Assembly: GCA_028287235.1 (NCBI GenBank)
Contig: JAQBQB010000004.1
Span: 1-64,000 of the forward strand
DNA length: 64,000 nucleotides
Source: Gemmatimonadota bacterium
GTDB taxonomy: Bacteria > Gemmatimonadota > Gemmatimonadetes > Gemmatimonadales > Gemmatimonadaceae
Direction: 5' to 3'
This document shows, piece by piece, positions 49,988 to 58,461 of the stretch. How positions within the stretch are numbered: position 1 is the stretch's first letter; every line of letters begins with the position of its first letter. The notes under the pieces are model-generated. The model was given only the letters and a program-made list of their open reading frames with translations, ran no database searches and had not been told where the DNA came from. Both the position numbers and the translations under genes were made by a program.

Positions 49988-50809
49988 ATGATTCCTGCCG
50001 GCCGGTCGTTTTACAAGATGAGCGGGTCGGGGAACGACTTCGTGGTCGTCGACGCCCGGCATGAGCCTCGGGGCGAGCTCGGGCAGACCGAGGTCATTCA
50101 ACGCATCTGCGCGCGCGGAACCGGAGTCGGAGCCGACGGAATCGTCTTCCTCGAGCCGTCCAGCGCCGCGGCGATCCGGCTGACCTACCTGAACGCCGAC
50201 GGCTCGCGGGCGGACCTCTGTGGCAACGCCACGTTATGCACCACCCGGCTGTCCGTCGAGCTCGGGGTAGGCGCTCCGGATGGGTTCGACATCGAGACAG
50301 ACTCCGGCATCGTGGCGGCCAGGATCAGGGCGGGCCAGCCAGAGATCGACCTCCAGCCAGTTCACGGCGTTCAGGAAGAGGCGCATGGAATCCACCGGGA
50401 GCTGGGCGAGCTGCGGATCGGGTTCGCGCTGGTCGGCGTTCCGCACCTGGTCATCCTGTGCGACGACGTCTCGACGATCGACGTCGTGGGCCGTGGCCGG
50501 CCGCTCCGGCACCATCCGTTGATGACCCATGGAGCCAACGTGAACTTCGTGTCGCCGAGCCTGGACGGGCGGTGGCGGATGCGGACGTACGAGCGGGGTG
50601 TGGAGGCCGAGACGCTCGCGTGCGGGAGCGGATCGGTGGCATCGGCGATTCTGCTGACGGCGTGGGGCGAGGCGAGCGGAACCGTCGAGCTGGAAACTAG
50701 CTCCGGCCGCGTCCTGTCGGTGCGACTCAATCGTGACGGGGATATGTGGATTCCCAGCTTGAGCGGCGAAGGACGGGTGGTATATCAAGCACAACTTTCA
50801 GAGGTCTGA
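49988..50809 (+). CDS. dapF: Diaminopimelate epimerase
   Basis: 273 aa cofactor-free racemase that makes meso-diaminopimelate for peptidoglycan and lysine. N-terminal FYKMSGSGNDFVVVD and TGVGADGIVFLEP are typical. The two active-site cysteines sit in DLCGNATLC (family consensus CGNG-RC) and in LACGSGSVASA (consensus ACGTG). The first motif departs from consensus at the position after Asn and at the residue before the second Cys, so substrate specificity should be treated with some caution. The preceding gap forms a small stem CCTCA/TGAGG that includes the ribosome binding site GAGGGGA. It is the last plus-strand gene before the dif-like site. Confidence 0.9.
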   Translation: MIPAGRSFYKMSGSGNDFVVVDARHEPRGELGQTEVIQRICARGTGVGADGIVFLEPSSAAAIRLTYLNADGSRADLCGNATLCTTRLSVELGVGAPDGFDIETDSGIVAARIRAGQPEIDLQPVHGVQEEAHGIHRELGELRIGFALVGVPHLVILCDDVSTIDVVGRGRPLRHHPLMTHGANVNFVSPSLDGRWRMRTYERGVEAETLACGSGSVASAILLTAWGEASGTVELETSSGRVLSVRLNRDGDMWIPSLSGEGRVVYQAQLSEV

Positions 50810-50901
50810 CCTAAATCGTTGGCAGGGAGTGCGTTAGGCGATTTGGTCGGAAATAGGGGCTCCGCAGGCAACTGAGTTGTCCACAGGATTTCCCCGGGTG
50901 T

Positions 50902-50929
50902 AGTTTACATAATACATCTTATACGAACT
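50902..50929 (-). other. dif: dif-like site (XerC/XerD recombination, chromosome terminus)
   Basis: On the minus strand the 28 bp read as an 11-bp arm AGTTCGTATAA, a 6-bp centre GATGTA and an 11-bp arm TTATGTAAACT. The right arm equals the XerD arm of the Bacillus subtilis dif as I remember it and matches E. coli (TTATGTTAAAT) at 9 of 11. The left arm matches the E. coli XerC arm (GGTGCGCATAA) at 8 of 11. It is an AT-rich island in GC-rich DNA, in the gap between convergent genes, exactly where gene orientation flips. A Xer recombinase gene lies at 29009. Confidence 0.85.
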
Positions 50930-50947
50930 AACTGAACCGGCGACAGA

Positions 50948-50973
50948 AAGGCGCCAACCGAAGCTGGCGCCTT
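50948..50973. terminator. Hairpin terminator between convergent genes
   Basis: A perfect 9-bp stem (AAGGCGCCA, 8-nt loop, TGGCGCCTT) lies 19 bp after the dif-like site and 51 bp beyond the stop of the minus-strand TPR gene. On the minus strand it is followed by TCTG, on the plus strand by GATG, so the T-tract is poor. It could stop transcripts from both sides and keep them out of the dif site. Confidence 0.7.
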
Positions 50974-51024
50974 GATGCTCCTAAAGACTGTCTCTCTGGT
51001 GTCGCTGCTGCGAACCGCCAGAAC

Positions 51025-51693
51025 CTACTTGCTCGCCACCTTCGCCGTCAGCTCACCCAGCCGAACCCGCGCCTCGGCAGCCATCGTCGAATACTTGGGG
51101 TCGGTGGACATGTCCGTCCAGATCTGGCGAGCCTTGGCCGTGTCGCCGGCGGTCTGGTAGGCCCGCGCGGCCTTGGCGCGCTGGAAGGCTTTTTCGGTCT
51201 CGTAGCCGGTCGCGTCGGCGGCGCTCTCGTACTGCTTGGCGGCGTCCGTCAACTTGCCCATCTGGGCATACCCATCGCCCTCGAGGCTCCGGACGGTGGG
51301 CTCGACGCCGTTCGCGGCGCTCGTTCCCGAGACCTTCTGAAGGATCGAGATGCCGTCCTGGAACTTGCCGGCATCGTAGTCGATCTGCGCCAGAAGCATG
51401 GCGGCCTCGACACCGGCCGAGGTGCTGGCGTACTTGGCGAAGACCTTCTGCAGGTCGGTCTGGGCCAGCGGCAGGTTGCCCGCGGTCATCGACTGCTTGG
51501 CGGTCATCAGCGCCTTCTCGGCGTTGGCGGCCTGAAGCTGCTTGGACCGGCCGTAGAACCAGAACCCGGCGCCGGCCACGACGATCAACACCGCTCCGCC
51601 GGTCAGCATCCTGGCGTTGATCCGGGTCCAGTCGACGAACGTTTGGGCACGATCCGCCGCGGCGGACTCGGCATCGGGACGAATGCTTGTCAT
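51025..51693 (-). CDS. Membrane-anchored tetratricopeptide (YfgM-like) protein
   Basis: 222 aa from the ATG whose complement is at 51691-51693, preceded by AGAAGAG. Residues about 28-47 form one transmembrane helix (MLTGGAVLIVVAGAGFWFYG). The rest is helical TPR-like repeats (AEKALMTAKQSMTAGNLPLAQTDLQKVFAKY, EAAMLLAQIDYDAGKFQDGISILQ, EGDGYAQMGKLTDAAKQYESA, AYQTAGDTAKARQIWTDMS). The layout resembles YfgM, an ancillary SecYEG/periplasmic chaperone component, but similarity is mostly architectural. It lies 29 bp downstream of the tRNA gene on the same strand, so the two may be co-transcribed. A longer reading would run into the tRNA. Confidence 0.8.
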   Translation of the reverse strand: MTSIRPDAESAAADRAQTFVDWTRINARMLTGGAVLIVVAGAGFWFYGRSKQLQAANAEKALMTAKQSMTAGNLPLAQTDLQKVFAKYASTSAGVEAAMLLAQIDYDAGKFQDGISILQKVSGTSAANGVEPTVRSLEGDGYAQMGKLTDAAKQYESAADATGYETEKAFQRAKAARAYQTAGDTAKARQIWTDMSTDPKYSTMAAEARVRLGELTAKVASK

Positions 51694-51722
51694 GTCTCTT
51701 CTGTTGGTGAGCCAGTCGTGAG

Positions 51723-51796
51723 TACCCCTGGCGTGACTCGAACACGCGGCCAACGGTTTAGGAAACCGCTGCTCTATCCATCTGAGCTACAGGGGC
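51723..51796 (-). tRNA. tRNA-Arg (anticodon CCU)
   Basis: 74 nt fold cleanly. Acceptor GCCCCTG pairs with CAGGGGT (G-U at 1-72). The D stem is GCTC/GAGC. The anticodon stem GCGGT/ACCGT has loop TTCCTAA, giving anticodon CCU at 51760-51762. The T arm is GCGTG-TTCGAGT-CACGC. The discriminator is A and no CCA is encoded. It reads AGG codons and lies about 0.8 kb from the dif-like site. Confidence 0.95.
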
Positions 51797-52046
51797 AAGA
51801 TCTTCATGGTACCTCGGCTGCCGTTCGACTCGACACGTCACGGCGGCCAACGCCACGTAGGTCCCTGCTCCGGCGCTACCGCCAATCCATGGATAGACGC
51901 GTGTTCGACAGCCTACAAACATACCTTGAGGACTTCGGTCCACGCAATTCCGTCGCTTGACCGGTGCGGGCTTGGCGGCCAGGGTTCAGCGATCTCGATG
52001 AAATGGAGGCGGGAGCCTGGAGTCGCGAACGCTCAGACGATCTGCG

Positions 52047-52886
52047 ATGGTGGCTGCGATGCTCGGCGCCGCGGCTGGAGTCGCGCTGCTGGCCGGTACC
52101 GTTGCCTGGAATCGCGCGACCGAAGGCACCATCGCGCGCCTCGGCGGCGTGGCGCGAGGTCTTGCGCATGAGACCCATTCGTGGCAGGAGCTCGCGTCGC
52201 TTCCGGCGCCTGTCGGCCGCTACTTCCAATTTGCGCTCAGTCCCGGCCAGTTGCTGATCCGGCACGCGCACATCACGCAGCACGGCACGTTCGCGCGGCG
52301 TCCGAATACCTGGGAGCCGTTCACTGCCGCCGAGGACTTCTCGGTCGGTCCACCGGGGTTCGTCTGGGATGCGAGGATCGGGATGGCTCCAGTCTTCGGG
52401 ACGCGCGTGCGCGATAGCTACGTCGCCGGCGTCGGAGCGGTGCGCGCCTCCGTGGCTGGCCTCGTCACGGTCGCCAACCAGACCGGAACGCCCGAGTTGG
52501 CGTCGGGCGCACTCCTTCGCTACCTGGCCGAGGCTGTGTGGCTCCCCACGGCACTTCTGCCAAGCCAGGGCGTTCGATGGACCGCGATCGACAACCGCTC
52601 AGCACGTGCCGCGCTCACCGACGGCGCCACGACGGTTTCCATGGATGTCTCGTTCGCTTCCGACGGAGGCATTCGCACGATCACCGCGATGCGCTATCGA
52701 GACGTGAACGGCCGGCCGGTGCTCACGCCGTGGGAAGCCCATTTCTCCGACTACGAGCGCGTCAACGGGATGCGAGTGCCGCACTGGGGTGAAGTCGGCT
52801 GGGTACTGGCCGACGGATGGTTCCCGTACTGGCGCGGCACGAACGTCACGTGGCTGTTTCAGTTCGATCCAGCCGCGCCGCGCTGA
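52047..52886 (+). CDS. DUF6544/DUF6920-type protein
   Basis: 279 aa with an N-terminal hydrophobic segment (MVAAMLGAAAGVALLAGTVAW), probably an anchor. The rest matches a family of unknown function that I recognise by pattern: PVGRYFQFALSPGQ, FARRPNTWEPFTAAEDF, PPGFVWDARIGM, VRDSYVAGVGAV, GALLRYLAEAVWLPTALLPSQGVRW, and a C-terminal VPHWGEVGWVLADGWFPYWRGT. It is the only plus-strand gene to the right of the dif-like site. Its 3' end overlaps the convergent SulP gene by 41 bp. The 250 bp between the tRNA and this start show no other convincing gene. Confidence 0.72.
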   Translation: MVAAMLGAAAGVALLAGTVAWNRATEGTIARLGGVARGLAHETHSWQELASLPAPVGRYFQFALSPGQLLIRHAHITQHGTFARRPNTWEPFTAAEDFSVGPPGFVWDARIGMAPVFGTRVRDSYVAGVGAVRASVAGLVTVANQTGTPELASGALLRYLAEAVWLPTALLPSQGVRWTAIDNRSARAALTDGATTVSMDVSFASDGGIRTITAMRYRDVNGRPVLTPWEAHFSDYERVNGMRVPHWGEVGWVLADGWFPYWRGTNVTWLFQFDPAAPR

Positions 52887-54513
52887 GGGCGTCGTCGAGA
52901 TTGCCGAAGACGTTCTCCGGGCCGATTTCCTCGAGCACCGGAGAGCCTGACAGCGCGGCGAGCGGTTGTCGTTGCACGTCGGCGAGTAGCACGCGCGTTC
53001 CGTCGCCGCGCGTGCGATGGACGACGTCTCTCAAAGCATGCATTCCGGTGGAATCGAGCGCGTGGACCTGGCGCATGCGGATGATCAGGACCTTCGGCTT
53101 CCGGGCGACTCGTGCTAGCGTGTCCTTGAACGCCTCGGCCGCGCCGAAGAAGAACGGGCCGTTGATCTCGTAGACTTCGACACCGGGCGGAATCGAGCGG
53201 CGGCTTACCGCATCGGGATCGGCGTCGCCGTCGTCCGTCGCGTCGTCGAGCTCGCGAGTGACGTCGCTGACATCGGTCACCTCGGCCATCCGGCGAATGA
53301 AGAGAAACGCGGCGAGCACCATGCCGACCTCGATCGCGACCGTGAGGTCGACGAGCACCGTGAGTAGAAACGTCGTGAGCAGCACCGCGACGTCGCTCTT
53401 GGGCGAGCGCAGCTCCGAACGAAACGCCCGCCACTCGCTCATGTGGTAGGCAACGACGACGAGAATCGCTGCGAGCGCGGACATCGGGATGAGCGACGCC
53501 CACCGGCCGGCGACGAGCGTGATGACGAGCAGCGTCAGCGAGTGTACCATGCCGGCGACGGGAGTCCGGCCGCCGTTCTTCACGTTCGTCGCCGTGCGCG
53601 CGATCGCGCCGGTTGCAGGAATGCCGCCGCACAGCGCCGAAGCGATGTTGGCGATTCCCTGCGCGACGAGCTCCACGTTGGAGCGGTGGCGGCTGCCGAT
53701 CATCCCATCGGCGACGACCGCCGAGAGCAGCGATTCGATCGCCGCGAGCATCGCGATGGTGAATGCCGGACCGACGAGCGATGTGATCTGCGCGACCGTC
53801 AGGTGTGGGATCTGCGGATGCGGGAGTTGCGCGACGATCTGTCCGAACCTCGAGCCGATGGTCTCGACAGGGAGGTGGAATACCTGGACGATCGCGGTGG
53901 CGACAATCAGCGCGACGATTGAGCCGGGCACACGCCGCGTGATTCGCGGCCAGCTGACGATGATCGCGAGCGACAGGATCGAGATGCCGATTGCCGACGG
54001 GTTCACACTTGCGGCATGCGCGGCGAACGACTGCCACTTCGCCAGGAACTCGGCGGGGACCGCGCCCATCTGGAGACCCACAAAGTCTTTGATCTCACCG
54101 GAGAAGATGATGACCGCGATTCCACTCGTGAACCCCGTCGTCACCGGATGCGGGATGAACTTGATCGCCGCGCCGAACTTGGCGATGCCGAAGATGATGA
54201 GAATGACGCCGGCCATGAGCGTCGCGACGATCAGACCGTCGATGCCGTACTTCTGGACGATGCTGTAGACCACGACGACGAACGCGCCCGTGGGGCCGCC
54301 GATCTGCACGCGCGAGCCGCCGAGCGCGGAGATGAGAAATCCTGCAATGATCGCCGTCCACAACCCTCGATCGGGCGAAACGCCGCTCGCAATCGCGAAG
54401 GCGATTGCGAGCGGCAGTGCGACGATTCCAACGATGACCCCCGCTCCGAGGTCGGCGAACAGTTGTTGTCGCGTATAGCCGCGGAGCGTGGTGGCGAGCT
54501 TGGGAACGAGCAT
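52846..54513 (-). CDS. SulP family anion transporter with STAS domain
   Basis: 555 aa. A transmembrane domain of about 12-14 helices carries SulP signatures: FADLGAGVIVGIVALPLAIAFAIASGVSP, LISALGGSRVQIGGPTGAFVVVVYSIV, HPVTTGFTSGIAVIIF, ALCGGIPATGAIARTATNVKNGG. A C-terminal STAS domain follows (VEVYEINGPFFFGAAEAF, VLIIRMRQVHALDSTGMHAL with the DSTG site). SulP proteins move sulfate, bicarbonate or other anions; no linked gene shows which. The ATG at 54511-54513 overlaps the porin stop by ATGA, so porin and transporter form a pair. The start is chosen for that coupling; a longer reading to 54645 lies inside the porin gene. Confidence 0.93.
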   Translation of the reverse strand: MLVPKLATTLRGYTRQQLFADLGAGVIVGIVALPLAIAFAIASGVSPDRGLWTAIIAGFLISALGGSRVQIGGPTGAFVVVVYSIVQKYGIDGLIVATLMAGVILIIFGIAKFGAAIKFIPHPVTTGFTSGIAVIIFSGEIKDFVGLQMGAVPAEFLAKWQSFAAHAASVNPSAIGISILSLAIIVSWPRITRRVPGSIVALIVATAIVQVFHLPVETIGSRFGQIVAQLPHPQIPHLTVAQITSLVGPAFTIAMLAAIESLLSAVVADGMIGSRHRSNVELVAQGIANIASALCGGIPATGAIARTATNVKNGGRTPVAGMVHSLTLLVITLVAGRWASLIPMSALAAILVVVAYHMSEWRAFRSELRSPKSDVAVLLTTFLLTVLVDLTVAIEVGMVLAAFLFIRRMAEVTDVSDVTRELDDATDDGDADPDAVSRRSIPPGVEVYEINGPFFFGAAEAFKDTLARVARKPKVLIIRMRQVHALDSTGMHALRDVVHRTRGDGTRVLLADVQRQPLAALSGSPVLEEIGPENVFGNLDDALSAARLDRTETAT

Positions 54514-55814
54514 CAGAACGCGACCGTTCCCCCGGCCATGAATCCCTTGAACGCGCCGCCGTGCCGGATGTCGGTGATCGGGAAGTCCATGTATTTCTGA
54601 TGCACCCACTCGAGCTTGGCGAGCACGTTCGGCGTGACGAACCATCCGCCGCCGAGCTGGTAGCGAGTTACGCTTTGTGTGTCGCCGCGGTTCGGAATCA
54701 ACTCGCCGGACAGCGTGTTGTATCGGCCGCCGACGTAGAACTTGTTGCTCGCCAAGCGATACAGGCCTTCATATACGTTGTGATGCAGGGTGCGAAGCTT
54801 TGGCTCGGTGAACGCGCCGCCGGTTGCCGTCTCGAAGTTCCCGAAGAATTCGGCATTGCCGACCTTCACGAACGGGTTGACCACTTCGGCATTGACCTTG
54901 TTCGAGAAGCCGGGGCGAATCTGTCCGGACCAGGCATTCGTCGTCTCGCTCGACCCGGTGTTCTCCAGAATGTCGTAGTACGCCGAGCCACCGCGGTCGC
55001 CCGTATACAGCGTGTTGCTCGCCGACTTGTTGTTCGCGTAGAACGACCCGGTGAGACGGACGCGAACGTTTTCAGCGATCTGCTCGTCGAAGCCGAGCTT
55101 GCCGATGACGGCCATCGACCGGGTTTGCGGTGCCGTGACCTGTCCGTGCACTTCCCCGCCGGTCGCCGCCAGCATGGCGAGGAGGCCGTCGGCGCGAACG
55201 TAAGCTTCGGCGCCGATCTCCGTGGTGAACGCGTCGAGGATCGTGTTGCCGACGAAGGGATTGAACATGCCGTTTCCGTTGTCGGTGCGCCGGAAGTGTT
55301 GGTCGCCGTAGTTGATCTCGAAGTGGCCGACGCGAAGTGTGGTGTACTTCATGATCTTCGCCAACAGCGCGTTGTCGATCGGCGAGTCATCGATGAGGAC
55401 GAAGCCGTCCTTGACCCACGTCTCCTGGTGATGGCGCGCCGAGAGGTAGCTCGTCATTTGCACGCGAATACCCTTGGCGAGCTGCGCGTTGAGATACAGG
55501 TTGGCGACCGCGTTATTGAAGCCGTGTCCAATGGTCATCAGCTGATTCTGATTGACGCCGGCGACCATGAGCGGCTGCGCGGCGTTGCCGTGCTGCAGGC
55601 CTTGCCATTCCTGCGTGAATGCGGCGCCAAGGCTCAGGTTCACGCCGGTGAACTTCGCGGTGTCGTTCTTCGGCGGCTCGAAGAGGTTCACACCGCGTTC
55701 GTCCATCGGTCGGATGTGCTGGATCGTGACCGGCATCTGCGCCGCTAGCGGGAACGCAATGGTGACGAACAGCGCCACGGCGGTGCAACGCGTGCGATTG
55801 AGCGAGCTAGTCAT
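54513..55814 (-). CDS. Outer-membrane porin-like beta-barrel protein
   Basis: 433 aa. Signal peptide to about residue 25 (IAFPLAAQ). The remainder shows alternating strand patterns and ends in Phe (AGGTVAF), as outer-membrane barrels do. Recognisable stretches are TLRVGHFEINYGDQHFRRTDNGNGMFNPFVGN and RLASNKFYVGGRYNTLSGEL, the style of phosphate-selective or general porins. It is coupled to the SulP gene, so it may supply the anion across the outer membrane; this is an inference. The 123-bp upstream gap has a modest 6-bp stem (CCCGAC/GTCGGG on the minus strand). Confidence 0.75.
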   Translation of the reverse strand: MTSSLNRTRCTAVALFVTIAFPLAAQMPVTIQHIRPMDERGVNLFEPPKNDTAKFTGVNLSLGAAFTQEWQGLQHGNAAQPLMVAGVNQNQLMTIGHGFNNAVANLYLNAQLAKGIRVQMTSYLSARHHQETWVKDGFVLIDDSPIDNALLAKIMKYTTLRVGHFEINYGDQHFRRTDNGNGMFNPFVGNTILDAFTTEIGAEAYVRADGLLAMLAATGGEVHGQVTAPQTRSMAVIGKLGFDEQIAENVRVRLTGSFYANNKSASNTLYTGDRGGSAYYDILENTGSSETTNAWSGQIRPGFSNKVNAEVVNPFVKVGNAEFFGNFETATGGAFTEPKLRTLHHNVYEGLYRLASNKFYVGGRYNTLSGELIPNRGDTQSVTRYQLGGGWFVTPNVLAKLEWVHQKYMDFPITDIRHGGAFKGFMAGGTVAF

Positions 55815-55937
55815 ACGACGTGTCCTCGTGGGTCGATGGGCGAACTTTCACTCCCATGAGGTTAGGCTTTCCCGACAGGAGCCACAGTCGGGGTTGATGC
55901 GGATCGTTGCGTCAGGGAATACCGGACGGATGTGTGC

Positions 55938-57758
55938 TCAGAGCGGCGCGATCGGCAGCGCAATGGAGAAGGTGCTCCCCTGCCTCGCGGCGCTATGCAC
56001 TTCGAGCACTCCGCGATGCGCGTCCACGATGCCTTTGGCGATCCAGAGACCAAGTCCCGTGCCGGGCGACCGCGATCCGCTCGACGACTCCCAATATCGA
56101 TCGAACACGTGCGGCTGCATCTCGACGTCGATACCGGCGCCGTTATCGGACACGGAGAGCACGACCGAGCCGTCGCGCCGCTCGACGGTGAGAACGATCT
56201 CCCCGCCCCGCGGCGTGAACTTGATTGCGTTTCGGATCAAGTTGCTCAGCACCTGCACGATCCGCGCGCCGTCGGCAGAGACCAACGGCAGCTCATCCGG
56301 CGTGTCGGTCCGAATGGTGATGCCATGCTCCGCCGCTTCGACCTCGAACATGTGTAGCGCCTGCTGCACGAGCTCCGCTGGATTCTGCGGCTGGATCGCG
56401 AGTGATAGCTGGCCGCGCTCGATGCTGGCGACGTCCACGAGATCTTGAATGAGACGATTCATCCACTCCGTGGACTCGCCGATCGTCGCGAGGAGCGCGC
56501 GGCGTTTTTCGGCGTCCTGCGGAGGATCGTCGCGCAGGACCCGGGCGCACATTGCGATGGCGCTGATCGGATTGCGGAGATCGTGTGAAACGACGCTCAA
56601 TACGTCGTCCCGCGCGCGATTGGCCTGCTGTGCCGCGGCATACAGCCGCGTGTTCTGGAGCGTTGTCGCCGCCGCGGCGGCGAACTTGTCGGCAAGCGCA
56701 CGGTGCTCGGGTGTAAACGAGCATCGCGGGTCGGCCGCGATCAACGTCAGCACCACGCGCGTATCGTCCGAGGCGGCAAGCGGAAGAATGAGCAGCGAGT
56801 GCGCGCCTAACGCGCGCCAGTGCGGGATTGCCGCGGGATCTTCGTTCCCGTCGAACCAATCGTCATCCATCGCGGTGACGAGCTCACGGCGCTCGCGACG
56901 AATCGCGTCGACGATGGGCGACGGCGAATCCCAGGTCATGTGATGCGCCGCGAGTGCGCGCAGCGCCGGTGTCAACGACTCACGCTGGCTCGCGCTCGGC
57001 AATCGGCGAAAGGAATTGCCCGCCACGATGTCGACGAGACAGGCGTCGGCCAACCGCGGCACAGGCAAATCGGCGATCGCCTGTAGGGCCGCCTCGACGT
57101 CGAGCGATCGAGCGAGCGTCGCCGATGCGGCAGCAAGAAATCGTTCGTCCTGCTCGGCGCGCCGGCGATCCGTGATGTCGCGGAGCACGACGGTAAACAA
57201 CATGCCGTCGGGCGCGATCAGCTTGGAGATCGAAGCTTCGGCGGGAAACTCGGTCCCGTCGCTGCGAAGACCAAAGATCTCTCGCCGCTCACCCATGCGT
57301 CGTGCTCCTTCAGGGGCGCGCGCGAATCCCTCCATTTGTCCGTCATGTCCGGCACGGTAGCGAGCGGGGATCAGCACACCCAAGTGCCGCCCAATCGCCT
57401 CGGATGCGCTGTATCCGAAAATCTGCTCGGCGCCGCGATTGAAATGGACGATGCGCTGCGACGGATCGACGGAGATGATCGCGTCCGCGGCGATGGCGAG
57501 GATGCCGGAGAACTTGGCCTCGGATAGCCGAAGCGCTTCGTCGAGCTGCTCCCGCCTGCGCACACTCTCTTCGAGCGAGGCCTGTCTGCGGAGCGCGACG
57601 CTCACGGCGACGACGCCCACGAGGAGGGCGCCCAACCGAATCCAGGTGCGGACGCCGCCCGTGCCGAGCTCGCTCAACGAGAGCGCGAACGGCAACACGA
57701 GAGCAGCGACGGCGATCCAGAGGACGCCGCGAAGGGAGCGTGCGTGCGCGAAGGGCAT
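55938..57758 (-). CDS. Membrane sensor histidine kinase with PAS and GAF domains
   Basis: 606 aa. Two N-terminal helices (about 11-30 and 38-56) form a short anchor. A PAS domain follows (79-196: FSGILAIAADAIISVDPSQRIVHFNRGAEQIFGYSASEAIG), then a GAF-like domain (about 207-372), then HisKA with phospho-acceptor H392 (VVSHDLRNPISAIA) and an HATPase (NLIRNAIKFTPRGG, VSDNGAGID, GTGLGLWIAKGIVDAHRG). It is probably a cytoplasmic sensor for a redox or small-ligand signal. It lies 40 bp downstream of a NarL-type regulator, but kinases of this HisKA class usually pair with OmpR-type regulators, so the link is uncertain. Confidence 0.93.
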   Translation of the reverse strand: MPFAHARSLRGVLWIAVAALVLPFALSLSELGTGGVRTWIRLGALLVGVVAVSVALRRQASLEESVRRREQLDEALRLSEAKFSGILAIAADAIISVDPSQRIVHFNRGAEQIFGYSASEAIGRHLGVLIPARYRAGHDGQMEGFARAPEGARRMGERREIFGLRSDGTEFPAEASISKLIAPDGMLFTVVLRDITDRRRAEQDERFLAAASATLARSLDVEAALQAIADLPVPRLADACLVDIVAGNSFRRLPSASQRESLTPALRALAAHHMTWDSPSPIVDAIRRERRELVTAMDDDWFDGNEDPAAIPHWRALGAHSLLILPLAASDDTRVVLTLIAADPRCSFTPEHRALADKFAAAAATTLQNTRLYAAAQQANRARDDVLSVVSHDLRNPISAIAMCARVLRDDPPQDAEKRRALLATIGESTEWMNRLIQDLVDVASIERGQLSLAIQPQNPAELVQQALHMFEVEAAEHGITIRTDTPDELPLVSADGARIVQVLSNLIRNAIKFTPRGGEIVLTVERRDGSVVLSVSDNGAGIDVEMQPHVFDRYWESSSGSRSPGTGLGLWIAKGIVDAHRGVLEVHSAARQGSTFSIALPIAPL

Positions 57759-57798
57759 GAACCGTGAGCCGGAGTGTGCCGAAGGCCGCCCGTTGCGA

Positions 57799-58461
57799 TC
57801 AGGTCTGGGTCAGGAGGCCGAGCTTCAGCGCAAGTTGAACATAGTCCGAGCGGTGGCCGAGCCCAAGTTTTTCGTGAATGCGTTGCTTGTACGTATCGAC
57901 GGTCTTCGGGCTGATGAACAGGCGCTCGCCGATTTCCGGAGCGGAGTAGCCCTGCGCAACGAGGCGCAACACGTCGCGCTCGCGCTCGGTCAACTTCTCG
58001 AACTGCTCGCGCTCCGTCTTGACCGGGTCCTTCTTGGTCAGGTTCTTCGCGAGCACGCGCGCCGCGGACGGCCGAACGTACACGTCACCATTCGCGACCG
58101 CGCGAACCGCGTCGACGAGCTCTCGATCGGCGACACTCTTCATGAGATATCCGGCCGCGCCGGCCTGCATGAGCGGCACCAGATACTCCTCCTCGGTGTG
58201 CATCGTGAGGACGAGCACCCGAGCCGTCAGTCCCTTTTCAGCGATCTCCTTCGTCGCTGCCGTCCCGTCGAGATCGGGCATCGACAGATCCATCACCACG
58301 ACGTCCGGCTTCAACCGCTCGGCGAGATCGACGGCTTCGCGACCGGTCTTTGCCTCACCAACGACCTCAATGTCACGGGCGACGCCGAGTACCGCCTTGA
58401 GTCCGGCGCGCACCACTGCATGGTCGTCGGCCAGCACGACTCGGATCGTATCCCCCGTCAT
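57799..58461 (-). CDS. NarL/FixJ-type response regulator
   Basis: 220 aa. Receiver domain with phospho-acceptor D58 (VVVMDLSMPDLDG), acidic pair DD at 12-13 and the lysine of the AAGYLMKSV loop. The C-terminal LuxR-type HTH reads LTERERDVLRLVAQGYSAPEIGERLFISPKTVDTYKQRIHEKLGL. Its ATG overlaps the stop of the histidine kinase gene upstream on the minus strand (58458-58461), making that NarX-like kinase the clear partner. It probably acts as a transcription activator for local or remote genes. Confidence 0.95.
   Translation of the reverse strand: MTGDTIRVVLADDHAVVRAGLKAVLGVARDIEVVGEAKTGREAVDLAERLKPDVVVMDLSMPDLDGTAATKEIAEKGLTARVLVLTMHTEEEYLVPLMQAGAAGYLMKSVADRELVDAVRAVANGDVYVRPSAARVLAKNLTKKDPVKTEREQFEKLTERERDVLRLVAQGYSAPEIGERLFISPKTVDTYKQRIHEKLGLGHRSDYVQLALKLGLLTQT

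Noticed and set aside
50877-50885. TTGTCCACA, one mismatch from a DnaA box, beside an AT-rich stretch
   Set aside because: Only a single box is visible and no dnaA, dnaN or gidA is nearby. The AT-rich stretch is better explained by the dif-like site, and gene orientation shows a terminus rather than an origin.
50881-50930. Sigma-70 promoter in the AT-rich gap between dapF and the TPR gene
   Set aside because: Candidate -10 words (CATAAT, TATACG) lack a -35 at proper spacing, and both flanking genes end here, so no promoter is needed.
51723-51796. tRNA-Arg as an integration site for a genomic island
   Set aside because: No integrase, no direct repeat of the tRNA 3' end and no composition change was seen in the flanking 12 kb. 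The nearby Xer recombinase gene is far away and of the housekeeping type.
51806-52171. Plus-strand reading frame of 121 codons between the tRNA and the DUF6544/6920-type gene
   Set aside because: Composition is random-looking, it overlaps the start of the better supported gene at 52047, and no domain or ribosome binding site is visible.
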